Below, piece after piece: positions 35,539 through 45,283 of a stretch of 64,000 bases of DNA. The notes below the pieces were generated by a model. The model had not been told where the DNA came from and did no database searches. It saw nothing but the letters and a program-made list of their open reading frames with translations. The DNA is taken from NCBI GenBank assembly GCA_020723105.1, contig DYJL01000010.1, positions 1 through 64,000 on the forward strand, written 5' to 3'. Position 1 is the first letter of the stretch; each line of letters starts with the position of its first letter. The position numbers and the translations under genes were made by a program. The stretch comes from Nitrospira japonica (GTDB taxonomy: Bacteria; Nitrospirota; Thermodesulfovibrionia; UBA6902).

Positions 35539-36312
35539 ATGGTAGTAACAATGAAAGATCTTCTGGAGGCTGGTGTGCATTTTGGACACCAGGTGAAGCG
35601 CTGGAATCCCAAGATGAAAAAATATATTTTTGGACAGCGCAATGGCATCTATATAATTGATCTCCAGAAAACAGTAAGGATGTTTGAGGATGCCTACAAC
35701 TTTATCAAGGATCTCTCCAGCAAGGGAGAGCCGGTCCTGTTTGTTGGAACCAAAAAACAGGCACAGGATGTAATAATCGAAGAAGCCCGCAGGTCCCAGT
35801 CATTTTTTGTGAACCAGCGCTGGCTTGGCGGCATGCTGACAAATTTTACGACGGTCAAGCAGGGAATTGAGAAGCTGAAGAAAATAGAAAAAATGAAAGA
35901 AGACGGGACGTATGACCTTTTGACCAAGAAAGAAGTCGCCAAGTATGAGATGGAAAGAATACGTCTTGAGAAGAATCTCAGCGGCGTGAAAGAGATGAGC
36001 AACCTGCCCGGAGCAATATTTATAGTGGACCCCAAAAAAGAATCTATTGGCGTTGCTGAAGCCAGAAAATTATCCATTCCGATAGTGGGCCTTGTTGATA
36101 CCAACTGCGACCCTGATGATATTGACTATGTAATACCGGGTAATGATGATGCGATACGATCTATCAGATTGATAACTTCAAAAATAGCTGAGGCCATCCT
36201 TGAGGGGAAAAATATATTGAACAAGACTATTCAGGATACTTCTGAAAAGGAGGCTGTTGCGGCAAAGATAGCAGAGGAAGCGAAACAGGAGAAGGAGGAA
36301 GTGGCAGGATGA
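35539..36312 (+). CDS. rpsB: 30S ribosomal protein S2
   Basis: This 257-residue protein is S2: it begins with [20 protein letters not shown], followed by [12 protein letters not shown] near residue 92 and [20 protein letters not shown] near 195. A GAGGAGG site precedes the ATG. Its stop overlaps the tsf ATG by 4 bp, the conserved rpsB-tsf pairing. The C-terminal acidic tail [12 protein letters not shown] is typical. Confidence 0.97.
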   Translation: MVVTMKDLLEAGVHFGHQVKRWNPKMKKYIFGQRNGIYIIDLQKTVRMFEDAYNFIKDLSSKGEPVLFVGTKKQAQDVIIEEARRSQSFFVNQRWLGGMLTNFTTVKQGIEKLKKIEKMKEDGTYDLLTKKEVAKYEMERIRLEKNLSGVKEMSNLPGAIFIVDPKKESIGVAEARKLSIPIVGLVDTNCDPDDIDYVIPGNDDAIRSIRLITSKIAEAILEGKNILNKTIQDTSEKEAVAAKIAEEAKQEKEEVAG

Positions 36313-37169
36313 TTACAGCAGATGCGGTAAAAAAACTTAGAGAGCAGACAGGTGCGGGCATGATGGAGTGCAAAAAGGCCCTTACCGAGAGCAGCGGTGA
36401 TTTTGAAAAGGCCGTGGACCTGCTGCGTCAGAAGGGGCTTGCGGCTGCCGCCAAGAAGGCGGGACGTATTGCTGCAGAAGGTGTTATTGCTCTGCATGTT
36501 GACGGGAAGACAGGAGTGCTTGCAGAGGTCAACAGTGAGACGGACTTTGTTGCCAAAAATGAGGAGTTCCAGAAATTCGCAGGAGATGTGGCTAAACTTG
36601 TCTCAACCCAAAACCCTGCAGACCTTGAGGCCCTTTTAAAAATAACTCTTGGGAACGTTACTGTTGAGGCCAAGCGGCAGGAGCTTATACAGAAAATTGG
36701 TGAGAACCTGTCGGTCCGCAGGTTTGTCAGGTTTGACACTGACGGAAAGATCGCCTCGTATCTGCATGGCACGAGAATTGGAGTCATGGTGGATTATTCC
36801 GGAGGAGACGAGCAGCTTGGCAAAGACCTTGCGATGCAGGTAGCGGCCTCTAATCCTGTTTATTTGAGCCGTGAGACGATACCTGCCGAAGACCTCCATC
36901 GGGAGCGCGCTATTTTTGAAGCACAGGTAAAAGAGTCCGGCAAGCCTGCCAACGTTGTTGGCAAGATAGTGGAAGGCAAGCTGGAGAAATTTTTTGGAGA
37001 TACCTGCCTCGTAGACCAGGTCTTCATCAAGGATCCGGATGGCAAACAAAAGGTCAAGGATATTCTTAAGGGCGCTGTAGTGCGCAGGTTTGTCAGGTTC
37101 CAGGTTGGCGAGGGTATTGAAAAGAAGAAGGAAAATTTTGCTGAGGAGGTTGCCTCTCAGCTTAAGTAG
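36309..37169 (+). CDS. tsf: Translation elongation factor Ts
   Basis: EF-Ts recycles EF-Tu-GDP. The 286-residue protein has the N-terminal UBA-like domain ([20 protein letters not shown]) and the motif [13 protein letters not shown] near residue 75, then a full dimerisation core with [10 protein letters not shown] near 157. Length is normal for the long form. It is followed 13 bp later by pyrH. Confidence 0.97.
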   Translation: MITADAVKKLREQTGAGMMECKKALTESSGDFEKAVDLLRQKGLAAAAKKAGRIAAEGVIALHVDGKTGVLAEVNSETDFVAKNEEFQKFAGDVAKLVSTQNPADLEALLKITLGNVTVEAKRQELIQKIGENLSVRRFVRFDTDGKIASYLHGTRIGVMVDYSGGDEQLGKDLAMQVAASNPVYLSRETIPAEDLHRERAIFEAQVKESGKPANVVGKIVEGKLEKFFGDTCLVDQVFIKDPDGKQKVKDILKGAVVRRFVRFQVGEGIEKKKENFAEEVASQLK

Positions 37170-37182
37170 AGCATAAATACCC

Positions 37183-37941
37183 ATGGCACGAGTAAAATAC
37201 AAACGCATATTGCTTAAATTAAGCGGTGAAGCCCTGATGGGCAGCAAGAACTTCGGGATTGACCAGAAGGTAGTGCAATATATTTCGAAGGAACTTAAAG
37301 GGATTTCCAATCTGGGAGTCCAGGTTGCTATTGTAATAGGCGGCGGCAATATTTTTCGTGGCCTGGAAGCCAGCGCAGAAGGTATGGAAAGAACTTCTGC
37401 AGATTACATGGGGATGCTGGCAACAGCATTAAATGCCCTGGCCGTGCAGAATGCCCTGGAAACGAATGGAATGCCTTCAAGGGTTTTGTCAGCCATAGAA
37501 ATGAGAGAACTTGCAGAGCCTTATATAAGAAGAAGGGCTGTAAGGCATCTTGAAAAAGGAAGGTTTGTTATTTTTGCATGTGGCACAGGCAATCCTTACT
37601 TTACTACTGATACGGCAGCAGCCTTAAGGGCCATGGAAATCGGGGCAGACATCATATTGAAAGCTACAAAAGTTGATGGCGTTTACACGAGCGACCCGAT
37701 GAAAGACCCTGATGCAAAAAAGTTTTCGGAAATTACATATATAGATGTTCTCAAAAAAGGGTTGAAGGTTATGGATTCTACGGCCATATCTCTCTGTATG
37801 GATAATAACCTCCCGATAACTGTTTTCAGTCTTATGAAAAGCGGCAATATCAGAAAAATTCTGGAAGGCAGGAAAATCGGGACATTTGTAACAGGAGGAA
37901 TTCCTTATGCAAAAAGAGGTAAAAGCAAAGCTCACAGATAA
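37183..37941 (+). CDS. pyrH: Uridylate kinase
   Basis: PyrH phosphorylates UMP to UDP. Motifs: [12 protein letters not shown] near residue 10, [10 protein letters not shown] near 51, [22 protein letters not shown] near 144 and the C-terminal [19 protein letters not shown]. The 252-residue length is about ten residues above average because of a basic tail ([11 protein letters not shown]). That tail is encoded in the 35-bp overlap with frr, so the pyrH stop lies inside the next gene. Confidence 0.96.
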   Translation: MARVKYKRILLKLSGEALMGSKNFGIDQKVVQYISKELKGISNLGVQVAIVIGGGNIFRGLEASAEGMERTSADYMGMLATALNALAVQNALETNGMPSRVLSAIEMRELAEPYIRRRAVRHLEKGRFVIFACGTGNPYFTTDTAAALRAMEIGADIILKATKVDGVYTSDPMKDPDAKKFSEITYIDVLKKGLKVMDSTAISLCMDNNLPITVFSLMKSGNIRKILEGRKIGTFVTGGIPYAKRGKSKAHR

Positions 37942-38464
37942 AATGGAGAAAACTATTGAGGCCCTGAAAAAAGACCTTGGAGGCATAAGGACCGGACGGG
38001 CTTCATTGTCTGTTTTTGACGGAATCCTCGTTAATTACTTTGGGACGCCTACTCCTATCAACCATGTTGCAACATTAAGCGTTCCTGAAAGCAGATTGAT
38101 TACAATTCAGCCCTGGGATCCTAAAATAATATCAGAAATCGAGAAAGCCATTCAAAAGTCTGACCTCGGTTTAAACCCTGGCAATGACGGCAAAATTATA
38201 AGAATAGCTATTCCCCCTCTTACGGAGGAACGCCGGAAAGAGATTGTCAAAGGCGTGCATAAAAGAGGGGAAGAAGCAAAGGTTGCTGTAAGGAATATCC
38301 GGCGGGACAGCAATGAAGAAATGAAAAAACTTGAAAAGGAAAAGCATGTCAGCGAGGATGAGACAAAACGGGCCATAGAGGAGATTCAGAAAATCACAGA
38401 TTCTTATATAAAGAAAGTGGATGAAGTTATTTCGCATAAAGAAGCAGAGGTTATGGAGGTTTAA
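37907..38464 (+). CDS. frr: Ribosome recycling factor
   Basis: RRF splits post-termination ribosomes with EF-G. The 185-residue protein contains [20 protein letters not shown] and [11 protein letters not shown], then [16 protein letters not shown] near residue 68 and [13 protein letters not shown] near 97. The ATG at 37907 has AGGAGG 9 bases upstream inside pyrH and gives the right family length, so I accept the 35-bp overlap. The start is not likely to be later because the first helix would be lost. Confidence 0.96.
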   Translation: MQKEVKAKLTDKMEKTIEALKKDLGGIRTGRASLSVFDGILVNYFGTPTPINHVATLSVPESRLITIQPWDPKIISEIEKAIQKSDLGLNPGNDGKIIRIAIPPLTEERRKEIVKGVHKRGEEAKVAVRNIRRDSNEEMKKLEKEKHVSEDETKRAIEEIQKITDSYIKKVDEVISHKEAEVMEV

Positions 38465-38504
38465 TTCAATTAATAATTGGTAATTGAACTGAAAAGGAGG
38501 GCGT

Positions 38505-39509
38505 ATGGCTTTACGTGTCGGCATTAATGGATTTGGAAGAATTGGCAGGAATTTCCTGAGAACTTGTCTCGGGGAGGGAGCAATTGAGATTGTCGGGATA
38601 AACGATCTCACAGATGCAAAGACGCTTGCACATCTTCTACGCTATGATTCCATTCACGGAATCTGTAAGGCAGACATCGGGGTGAGAGAAGAAAATCTTG
38701 TGATAAACGGCAAGGAAATTAGGGTTACAAAGATAACAGACCCGGCACAGCTTCCCTGGAAAGACCTGAAGGTTGATATAGTCCTGGAATCAACAGGGCG
38801 TTTCGTTGACAAAGAAAGCACATCAAAACATCTAAGCGCGGGAGCAAAGTGGGTCATTATATCAGCTCCTGCAAAAGACCCTGACGCTACGATATGTATG
38901 GGGGTAAATGAAGAGACCCTTGATGTATCAAAACATAAAATCCTCTCCAATGCATCATGTACTACAAATTGCCTGGCACCCATTGCAAAGATTCTGGACC
39001 AGAAATTTACCATCAAACGCGGACTCATGACTACAATCCACTCATATACAAATGACCAGCGCATTCTGGACCTTCCGCACAAAGATTTAAGAAGGGCCCG
39101 CGCGGGAGCTGTTTCAATGATACCGACAACAACAGGAGCTGCCAAGGCTGTGGGCCTGGTGCTTCCGCATTTAAAAGGTAAACTTGACGGAATGGCCATC
39201 CGGGTGCCGACCCCTAATGTCTCGGTTGTTGATCTTGTAGTTGATGTTGAGAAGGAAGCCACTGCAGAATCTGTAAATGCCGCACTCAAAGAGGCTGCAG
39301 CCGGTCCGTTGAAAGGGATATTACAGTACTGTGATGAACCGTTGGTCTCGATAGATTTTAACGGCAATCCGCATTCCTCAATCCTGGATGCAGCACTTAC
39401 AAAAGTTCTTGAAGGGAATATGATAAAGGTCCTCTCATGGTACGATAATGAGTGGGGATACAGCACCCGTCTTAAAGATTTAATGGTATATATAGGGAAA
39501 AAGAGGTAA
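38505..39509 (+). CDS. gap: Glyceraldehyde-3-phosphate dehydrogenase, type I
   Basis: This 334-residue enzyme has the NAD motif VGINGFGRIGRNFLR, the catalytic cysteine in SNASCTTNCLAPIAKILD near residue 153, and WYDNEWGYSTRLKDL near 313. It catalyses oxidation and phosphorylation of GAP in glycolysis, or the reverse in gluconeogenesis. GGAGG lies 8 bases before the start. It is 9 bp upstream of pgk. The gap to frr contains AATTAATAATTGGTAATTG, a short member of the low-complexity repeats. Confidence 0.96.
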   Translation: MALRVGINGFGRIGRNFLRTCLGEGAIEIVGINDLTDAKTLAHLLRYDSIHGICKADIGVREENLVINGKEIRVTKITDPAQLPWKDLKVDIVLESTGRFVDKESTSKHLSAGAKWVIISAPAKDPDATICMGVNEETLDVSKHKILSNASCTTNCLAPIAKILDQKFTIKRGLMTTIHSYTNDQRILDLPHKDLRRARAGAVSMIPTTTGAAKAVGLVLPHLKGKLDGMAIRVPTPNVSVVDLVVDVEKEATAESVNAALKEAAAGPLKGILQYCDEPLVSIDFNGNPHSSILDAALTKVLEGNMIKVLSWYDNEWGYSTRLKDLMVYIGKKR

Positions 39510-39518
39510 AGTTACATT

Positions 39519-40739
39519 ATGGAAAACAGTCATTCTATTCCAATTAAAGGGGTATTAAATAAACTTTCTGTAAGGGATCTGGACATCAAAGGCAAAAGGG
39601 TCTTCATACGTGTAGATTTTAACGTGCCTCTTGATGAGAACCTCAATATTACTGACGACAGAAGGATACGCTCTGCGCTCCCAACCATTAACTATGCAAT
39701 TGATGAAGGCGCAAAAATAATCATAACCTCACACCTTGGCAGGCCCAAAGGAAAACCTGACAAGCGTTACAGCCTTTCTTCTGTATCGAGAAGGCTGCAG
39801 CGTCTTATCAAAAAAGAGGTAAAATTCCTGCCGGACTGTATCGGTCCTGAAACAGAGGTTGCTGTCAGTAAAATGAATGACGGCGATATTATACTTCTTG
39901 AGAATCTCCGGTTTCATGCTGAAGAAGAAAAGAACGATGAAGAGTTCAGCAAAAAGCTGTCGAAACTCGCTGATTACTATGTCAACGATGCCTTTGGAGC
40001 AGCACACAGGAGCCATGCCTCAATAGTCGGTATAACAAAATTTCTTCCGGCTGCCGCGGGCTTCCTTCTTCAGAAAGAAATAGAGTACCTGCAGGGTGTT
40101 ACCACTCATCCTGTGAGGCCTTTTGTGGCCATTCTTGGCGGCGCCAAGGTTTCAGGAAAGATAGATGTAATAAAAAACCTGGAAAAGAAAGTTGATAAAG
40201 TTATTGTCGGTGGAGGAATGGCCTTCACCTTTTTAAAGGCCATGGGATACAATGTTGGGGACTCTCTTGTGGAAAATGATATGCTCGACCTTGCTAATGA
40301 TATAAGGCACAGTGTCACATCTAAAGGCATAAAATTCTATCTCCCTGTAGATTGCGTTATTGCTCAAAGCATAGAACCCGGCGCAGAGACAAAGCTTGTT
40401 ACCGCGCAGGAAATCCCTAACGGCTGGAAGGCCGTAGATATAGGGCCTGCATCTGTCAAACTTTTTTCGGAAGCTCTCGAGAGCGCAAAGACCATCCTAT
40501 GGAACGGGCCCATGGGCGTTTTTGAGGTTGATGCCTTCTCACGCGGCACGTTCTCTATTGCCCATTCTGTTGCTGATGCCTATGCATTGACAATTGTTGG
40601 TGGGGGAGATACAGACCTTGCAGTAAGCAGGGCCGGCGTAGCAGAAAGCATTTCTTTTATCTCAACCGGCGGCGGTGCGGCGCTTGAGCTTCTTGAAGGA
40701 AAAAACCTTCCCGGTCTCGGGGCGTTGACGGACAAGTAG
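39519..40739 (+). CDS. pgk: Phosphoglycerate kinase
   Basis: It transfers phosphate from 1,3-bisphosphoglycerate to ADP. Motifs: RVDFNVPLDENLNITDDRRI near residue 30, TSHLGRPKG near 70, YVNDAFGAAHRSHAS near 156, LGGAKVSGKIDVI near 209 and the hinge/ATP site GGGDTDLAVSRAG near 367. At 406 residues it carries about 13 extra N-terminal residues. The MENSHSIPIKGVL stretch could be skipped if translation began later, but no better start with a ribosome site is visible. Confidence 0.96.
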   Translation: MENSHSIPIKGVLNKLSVRDLDIKGKRVFIRVDFNVPLDENLNITDDRRIRSALPTINYAIDEGAKIIITSHLGRPKGKPDKRYSLSSVSRRLQRLIKKEVKFLPDCIGPETEVAVSKMNDGDIILLENLRFHAEEEKNDEEFSKKLSKLADYYVNDAFGAAHRSHASIVGITKFLPAAAGFLLQKEIEYLQGVTTHPVRPFVAILGGAKVSGKIDVIKNLEKKVDKVIVGGGMAFTFLKAMGYNVGDSLVENDMLDLANDIRHSVTSKGIKFYLPVDCVIAQSIEPGAETKLVTAQEIPNGWKAVDIGPASVKLFSEALESAKTILWNGPMGVFEVDAFSRGTFSIAHSVADAYALTIVGGGDTDLAVSRAGVAESISFISTGGGAALELLEGKNLPGLGALTDK

Positions 40740-40748
40740 ACACTTTAA

Positions 40749-40791
40749 ATTTGAAATATCAAATTGGAAATTTCCAATTTAAAATTTTTTC
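40749..40791. terminator. AT-rich palindrome between pgk and smpB
   Basis: AAATTGGAAA directly abuts its complement TTTCCAATTT (40761-40780), and the rightward strand continues AAAATTTTTT. It separates the converging pgk and smpB genes and is the only terminator-like structure there. The lack of a loop and low GC make its strength uncertain. Confidence 0.45.
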
Positions 40792-41225
40792 ATGTGTCTT
40801 GCTATCTCCCTCTTCGCTTCTTTTTCTTTTATTGCTTCTCTTTTTTCGTACTGTCTCTTGCCTTTGGCAAGGCCGATCTCGACCTTTGCCTTCCCGTTTT
40901 TAAAATATATCTTCAGAGGGATGAGGGTAAAACCTTTCTGGCTGATGTTATTCCAAAGCCTGTCTATTTCTTTTTTGTGGAGCAGGAGTTTTCTTGTTCT
41001 TAGCGGGTCATGGTTTTGAATATTGCCGTGACTGTAGGGACTGATGTGGCAATTGAGGAGAAACACTTCATTATTTTTTATGATGGCATAGCTGTCTTTG
41101 AGATTGGCTTTGCCTTCACGCAGAGATTTTACTTCTGTTCCGAGGAGAGAAATGCCGGCTTCCCAGGTTTCCTGAATGAAATAATCGTGGTATGCCTTCC
41201 TGTTGGTTGTAACAATGTTTTCCAT
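40779..41225 (-). CDS. smpB: SsrA-binding protein
   Basis: SmpB escorts tmRNA to stalled ribosomes. The 148-residue protein shows [20 protein letters not shown] near residue 9, [18 protein letters not shown] near 29, HISPYSHGN near 60 and the basic C-terminal helix [11 protein letters not shown] that enters the decoding centre. Family length is normal. No tmRNA gene was recognised in the window. Confidence 0.96.
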   Translation of the reverse strand: MENIVTTNRKAYHDYFIQETWEAGISLLGTEVKSLREGKANLKDSYAIIKNNEVFLLNCHISPYSHGNIQNHDPLRTRKLLLHKKEIDRLWNNISQKGFTLIPLKIYFKNGKAKVEIGLAKGKRQYEKREAIKEKEAKREIARHMKKF

Positions 41226-41245
41226 GATAAAGAGGATAACTCACA

Positions 41246-41316
41246 CAATTAGTAATTAGCAATGAATAATGAATAATTCCTTAATTGTTAATTGCTCATT
41301 GTTCATTGTTAATTAA
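41246..41316. repeat. Imperfect inverted repeat with AATGAAT/AATTGTTA units
   Basis: AATTAGTAATTAGCAATGAA and a following ATAATGAATAATT face TTAATTGTTAATTGCTCATT and GTTCATTGTTAATT. The left arm holds tandem 7-base AATGAAT units. It fills the 70-bp gap between smpB and the phosphoesterase gene, and the style matches the arrays found inside genes elsewhere in the window. Confidence 0.6.
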
Positions 41317-42459
41317 TTCTATCACCGTTACTTCCGGTGGTGACAGGAAGCGTATGGGAGGCCCCCAGGTGCCTGCGCCTCTGCTTACGTACAGGAGGGA
41401 ATTATTAAAAAATTTTAAAAGGCCGGAGTCGGATGGATAGTACATCTTTGTAATGAGGCTGAATGGGAAAAGCTGTCCTTTGTGTGTATGTCCGGAAAGC
41501 TGTAAATCAAAAAAACCGATTGAGTCCTTATCTACAAGCGGCCTGTGCTTAAGCAGTATAGTAAATTTATTCTGATTTAACCCTGCTAATAATTTCTGCT
41601 CCGAAAGATTACCAGGGAGACCATAAATATTTCCGGCAGGATCATCAACACCTGCAATATTTATTATTCCATCAATGGTAATACCTTCACCTCTCAGAAC
41701 TTTGAAGCCGGCTTTCCGTGTAAAATCCAGCGCCTGATCAAGCCCTGCATAAAATTCATGATTGCCTGTTATGGCAAATTTGCCGTAACTGATATTAATG
41801 TCATTCAGGAGTTCAGCAAGTCCATCAAGCCTGTTAATCTGTCCGTCCACAAGGTCGCCTGTAGAGACAAGGATGTCAGGATTTGCTTCTTTCACTCTGG
41901 TTATAATTTTTTTCAGTCTCTCTTCCCGGACTATCAGCCCAAGATGAACATCGGAAATCTGGACTATTTTCAACCTGCTGATATGGTCCGGGAGCTTTGC
42001 TGTTTTGATAGTAACGTGTTCCGTATGAATATTTTTTGCCTCGAAATAGCCGTAACAGCTTATTGCCATTGAGAGTATAAGAGGAATGAAAAAAGAGAAT
42101 CCTGCAGATGGGATTATGTTTGAAAGGTCTTTTCGCAATATCAAAGCGCTCAAATATATAACAAGCCTGTAAATATCAAAAAGCAATGCAACGGAAACAA
42201 ACAGGAACAATCCGCCCATCCATAGATAGCCTGTGTATGACATAACTCTCGCAAAGAGCTCAAAACCGTGTCTTTCCGAAAGATTAATAATGAAGGGGGA
42301 AAGAATCATGATTGACATAAAGGCTATGAGAGGGATATAAGACTGGAAGCGTAATGATAAAGCAGTCCTGGCCTTTAAAAAGGCATATACGTGAAAAAGG
42401 CCATAAACCAGAAAGAAGGATACAAAAAAGAGTCTCAAGTCTGCCTCCGTTATTTTCAA
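41296..42459 (-). CDS. Membrane-anchored calcineurin-like metallophosphoesterase
   Basis: About 150 N-terminal residues form four or five hydrophobic spans (FFVSFFLVYGLFHVYAF, then YIPLIAFMSIMIL). The C-terminal part is a YkuE/YaeI-like metallophosphoesterase domain: QISDVHLGLIVRE near residue 168, STGDLVDGQI near 200, ITGNHEFYAG near 233 and LSGHTHKGQLFPF near 322, giving the binuclear metal site. Some relatives hydrolyse UDP-sugar lipids or phospholipids; the substrate here is unknown. The catalytic domain should lie at the membrane surface. Confidence 0.82.
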   Translation of the reverse strand: MKITEADLRLFFVSFFLVYGLFHVYAFLKARTALSLRFQSYIPLIAFMSIMILSPFIINLSERHGFELFARVMSYTGYLWMGGLFLFVSVALLFDIYRLVIYLSALILRKDLSNIIPSAGFSFFIPLILSMAISCYGYFEAKNIHTEHVTIKTAKLPDHISRLKIVQISDVHLGLIVREERLKKIITRVKEANPDILVSTGDLVDGQINRLDGLAELLNDINISYGKFAITGNHEFYAGLDQALDFTRKAGFKVLRGEGITIDGIINIAGVDDPAGNIYGLPGNLSEQKLLAGLNQNKFTILLKHRPLVDKDSIGFFDLQLSGHTHKGQLFPFSLITKMYYPSDSGLLKFFNNSLLYVSRGAGTWGPPIRFLSPPEVTVIELINNEQ

Positions 42460-42527
42460 TTATATCCAAAATCATTCGCTATAGTCTGCCTTTCTTTAAT
42501 CAAGGTAAGTTACAATATCGCATAACC

Positions 42528-43880
42528 ATGCAAAATAAACCAATAAAAATATTTTTCTCAGGCATTGGTGGAAGCGGCGTATCTGCGATAGCCGGTTTTA
42601 TGGCTGATAAAGGGCATATTATATTTGGCTCTGACAGGGCCTTTGATAGAGATCCCGGCCATCAGCTTAAAAAGATATTTCAATCTGCAGGAGTTACAAT
42701 TTTACCTCAGGATGGAAACAGTCTTGACGCTTCCTTTGATCTCGCGATATTTAGCACTGCTGTTGAATCCGATAATCCAGAAGCAATAAAAGTAAAATCG
42801 CTTGGGATTCCGGTAAAGACCCGGCCTGAATATCTTGCTGAAATCACTGTTTCCTTTAATACAACTGCCGTTGCAGGGACGAGCGGCAAATCAACTACAT
42901 CAGGCTTACTTGCTTTTCTGATGAAGAGGCTTGGACTCGAACCAAACTTCCTCGGAGGGGGGCGGGTAAAACAATTCAGGTCATGTTCAAATCCTGGCAA
43001 TTTTCTGACAGGCTCTTCTGATCATCTTGTTATTGAGGCCTGTGAATCAGACGGTACTATCGTGAACTACACTCCAGAACATTCAGTCATTTTAAATCTG
43101 GATCTCGATCACCACACAATTGATAAAACTGCACGGATGTTTAAGATCCTCATGGAAAACACCAGAGGGAAAATATTCATTAATGCCGATGACAGCAACC
43201 TTAAAGAAATAACAAAGGAAAATGCGATTACCTTTTCCATTCACACTCCATCTCATTACAAAGCAGAGGGAATAACATATCATCCGTTCAGCACGGACTT
43301 TTCAGTTAACGGAACACGATTTACTCTCTTGCTCCCGGGAGAATATAATCTTTACAATGCGCTTTCATGTATTGCACTTCTCTCAGAGATAGGGGTATCA
43401 AAAAGTGATATAGCAAATGTTCTTTCCTGCTTTGAGGGAATCGAAAGACGCTTTGACGTCCATTTAAATGAGGGGGAACGACTTGTTATAGATGACTATG
43501 CTCACAACCCTCATAAGATTTCAGCGCTTATGAACACCGTGAAACAACTAAGAGAAAAGATATGTTACATATTTCAGCCTCATGGATTCGGCCCTACAAG
43601 ACTGATGAAAAGAGAATACATCAAGGCCTTTGCAGAAAATCTGCGTAACACAGATCATCTGATCCTGTTGCCGATATATTATGCCGGCGGAACTGCGAGC
43701 AAGAATATATCAAGCCAGGACCTTGCTGACGGTGTCAGAGTCTATGGAAAATCTGCAGAAGTTGTTCAGAATAGAGCAGACATTTTGCAGAGGGTCCATT
43801 ATTACAAGACCTATATTGTCTTTGGCGCGCGTGATGAAACGCTCTCGGATTTTGCAAAGGAGATAGCAGGCATGCTCTGA
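42528..43880 (+). CDS. Mur ligase family protein (MurC/Mpl-like)
   Basis: From the ATG at 42528 this is a 450-residue Mur ligase: N-terminal Rossmann motif FSGIGGSGVSAIAGFMADKG near residue 9, ATP-binding VAGTSGKSTTSGLLAF near 117, NLDLDHHTI near 190 and the C-terminal DDYAHNPHKISALMNTV near 325. MurC normally has GTHGKTTT; here it is GTSGKSTT, and the UDP-MurNAc recognition text is diverged. It could be the peptidoglycan-recycling ligase Mpl, or a ligase for another UDP-sugar or amino acid. The frame is open upstream to 42354, but that part overlaps the divergent phosphoesterase gene and lacks similarity. It stands alone, not in a mur cluster. Confidence 0.75.
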   Translation: MQNKPIKIFFSGIGGSGVSAIAGFMADKGHIIFGSDRAFDRDPGHQLKKIFQSAGVTILPQDGNSLDASFDLAIFSTAVESDNPEAIKVKSLGIPVKTRPEYLAEITVSFNTTAVAGTSGKSTTSGLLAFLMKRLGLEPNFLGGGRVKQFRSCSNPGNFLTGSSDHLVIEACESDGTIVNYTPEHSVILNLDLDHHTIDKTARMFKILMENTRGKIFINADDSNLKEITKENAITFSIHTPSHYKAEGITYHPFSTDFSVNGTRFTLLLPGEYNLYNALSCIALLSEIGVSKSDIANVLSCFEGIERRFDVHLNEGERLVIDDYAHNPHKISALMNTVKQLREKICYIFQPHGFGPTRLMKREYIKAFAENLRNTDHLILLPIYYAGGTASKNISSQDLADGVRVYGKSAEVVQNRADILQRVHYYKTYIVFGARDETLSDFAKEIAGML

Positions 43881-44031
43881 AGTCTTTAAGGGGTACGGTC
43901 TTGCTGTTCCCGAAAAGACATGCTCGCCGAAACCCATCCTCTCTTTCCCGAATCTGCGACTGCTCGTCCCCTCATTTTCATGAAATTATTTTCTTTACAA
44001 CAGCTCTTGTCTATTATACAAAAGCGGCAAG

Positions 44032-45207
44032 CTACTTATACCTTCCATAAACATCCTCCCGGAATTGCAGGATGTTATCCCTATCAACCCATGCGGTGAG
44101 ATACAGGATGTGTACATATACCGGTGACGGGATCTGAACTTTCACTTCCTTTCCCATGTCTGTCATTGCGAGAATCTTTTCATGTGTCCATGCGGGATCA
44201 TCACGGAGCAGATATGTCGCAAGCTCAACAGGTTTTTCGATTCGGATACATCCGTGGCTGAAGGCGCGGCTGCTTCGTTCAAACAATACCTTCGCAGGCG
44301 TGTCATGAAGGTAGACATTATACTTATTAGGGAACACAAATTTGAGCTGCCCGAGCGGGTTGAGTATTCCGGGGACCTGAACGAATCTGTATTGAAAACT
44401 GTCCACCGTCACATCGGCCCAGTTAATGGCGGAAGCATCCAATTCTTTTCTGTAACCCTTCTCTTTCTCAAAGACCTTGATGCCTTCCTTGACAAGATAA
44501 TCGGATTCTTTTTTGACCTTCGGCAATATTTCCTTTGTTGCGATACTGTTAGGCACATACCATGACGGATTAAATACAAGATGGGTCATCTTTGCGCTAA
44601 AGAGCGGAGAGCGCTGGTAAGGTCTGCCGACAATAACTCTCATGCTCATTACAGAATTGTCATCTTCAACGACTTCAAGCTCAAAGGCTGCGATATTAAC
44701 AGCTATGTAGCGTTTACCCATATCCTGCGGCATCAGTTTCAACTTTTCCATATTGATCTCAATTTGATGTATTCTTTTTTCAACAGGTACGTTGAGAGCT
44801 TTAATGGTTTCAGGACCGACAACACCATCTTCTTTAAGTCCATGCCTCCTCTGAAACCTCACAATTGCATTATGAAGTTCTTCATCAAAAGTGTTTTCAT
44901 CTTTTGTTCCTTTATTAGTAAGATCATCAGTACCAATAAGTCGTCTTCTGAGCTCAACAACTCTTTCCCCGCTATCGCCCCTTTTTGATGATGTGCCTTT
45001 TGAAACAGAAGTCCATCCTCCACGGGCTGCTATTTCTTTATACACAAGGAGAGATTCCTGCAATTTTAAATAGGCATTGCACATATTTTCAGACGATAAA
45101 GAGGGCTGCACATTGGATGAAGTTATTGCGTTTTGAGTCAATGATAAGGAGAAAAAAAAGAACAGGACGACGCTATATGGAAAAACTTTATTCATCTTTA
45201 TTTTCAT
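44032..45207 (-). CDS. L,D-transpeptidase with peptidoglycan-binding domain
   Basis: The 391-residue protein starts with a signal peptide (FPYSVVLFFFFSLSLTQNAI), then a peptidoglycan-binding domain (ELRRRLIGTDD near residue 86 to GVVGPETIKALNV near 143), then an L,D-transpeptidase catalytic domain with HDTPAKVLFERSSRAFSHGC and IRIEKPVELA; the cysteine of SHGCIR is the nucleophile. The family forms 3-3 crosslinks or attaches proteins to meso-diaminopimelate. The layout is YcbB/LdtD-like but about 200 residues shorter, lacking the large N-terminal scaffold. It would act in the periplasm. Confidence 0.9.
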   Translation of the reverse strand: MKIKMNKVFPYSVVLFFFFSLSLTQNAITSSNVQPSLSSENMCNAYLKLQESLLVYKEIAARGGWTSVSKGTSSKRGDSGERVVELRRRLIGTDDLTNKGTKDENTFDEELHNAIVRFQRRHGLKEDGVVGPETIKALNVPVEKRIHQIEINMEKLKLMPQDMGKRYIAVNIAAFELEVVEDDNSVMSMRVIVGRPYQRSPLFSAKMTHLVFNPSWYVPNSIATKEILPKVKKESDYLVKEGIKVFEKEKGYRKELDASAINWADVTVDSFQYRFVQVPGILNPLGQLKFVFPNKYNVYLHDTPAKVLFERSSRAFSHGCIRIEKPVELATYLLRDDPAWTHEKILAMTDMGKEVKVQIPSPVYVHILYLTAWVDRDNILQFREDVYGRYK

Positions 45208-45283
45208 TACAATATTCCTTTTATAGTTAATTTGGATTAAACTTTTAATAGCAGTCTGCTGAAACTATTATATCGGAGCAGGC

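Noticed and set aside
42354-42527. N-terminal extension of the Mur ligase
   Set aside because: It overlaps the divergent phosphoesterase gene, has no similarity to Mur ligases, and the ATG at 42528 gives the family start.
43881-44031. Possible gene or terminator between the Mur ligase and the transpeptidase
   Set aside because: No frame with a start and ribosome site and no convincing hairpin were seen.
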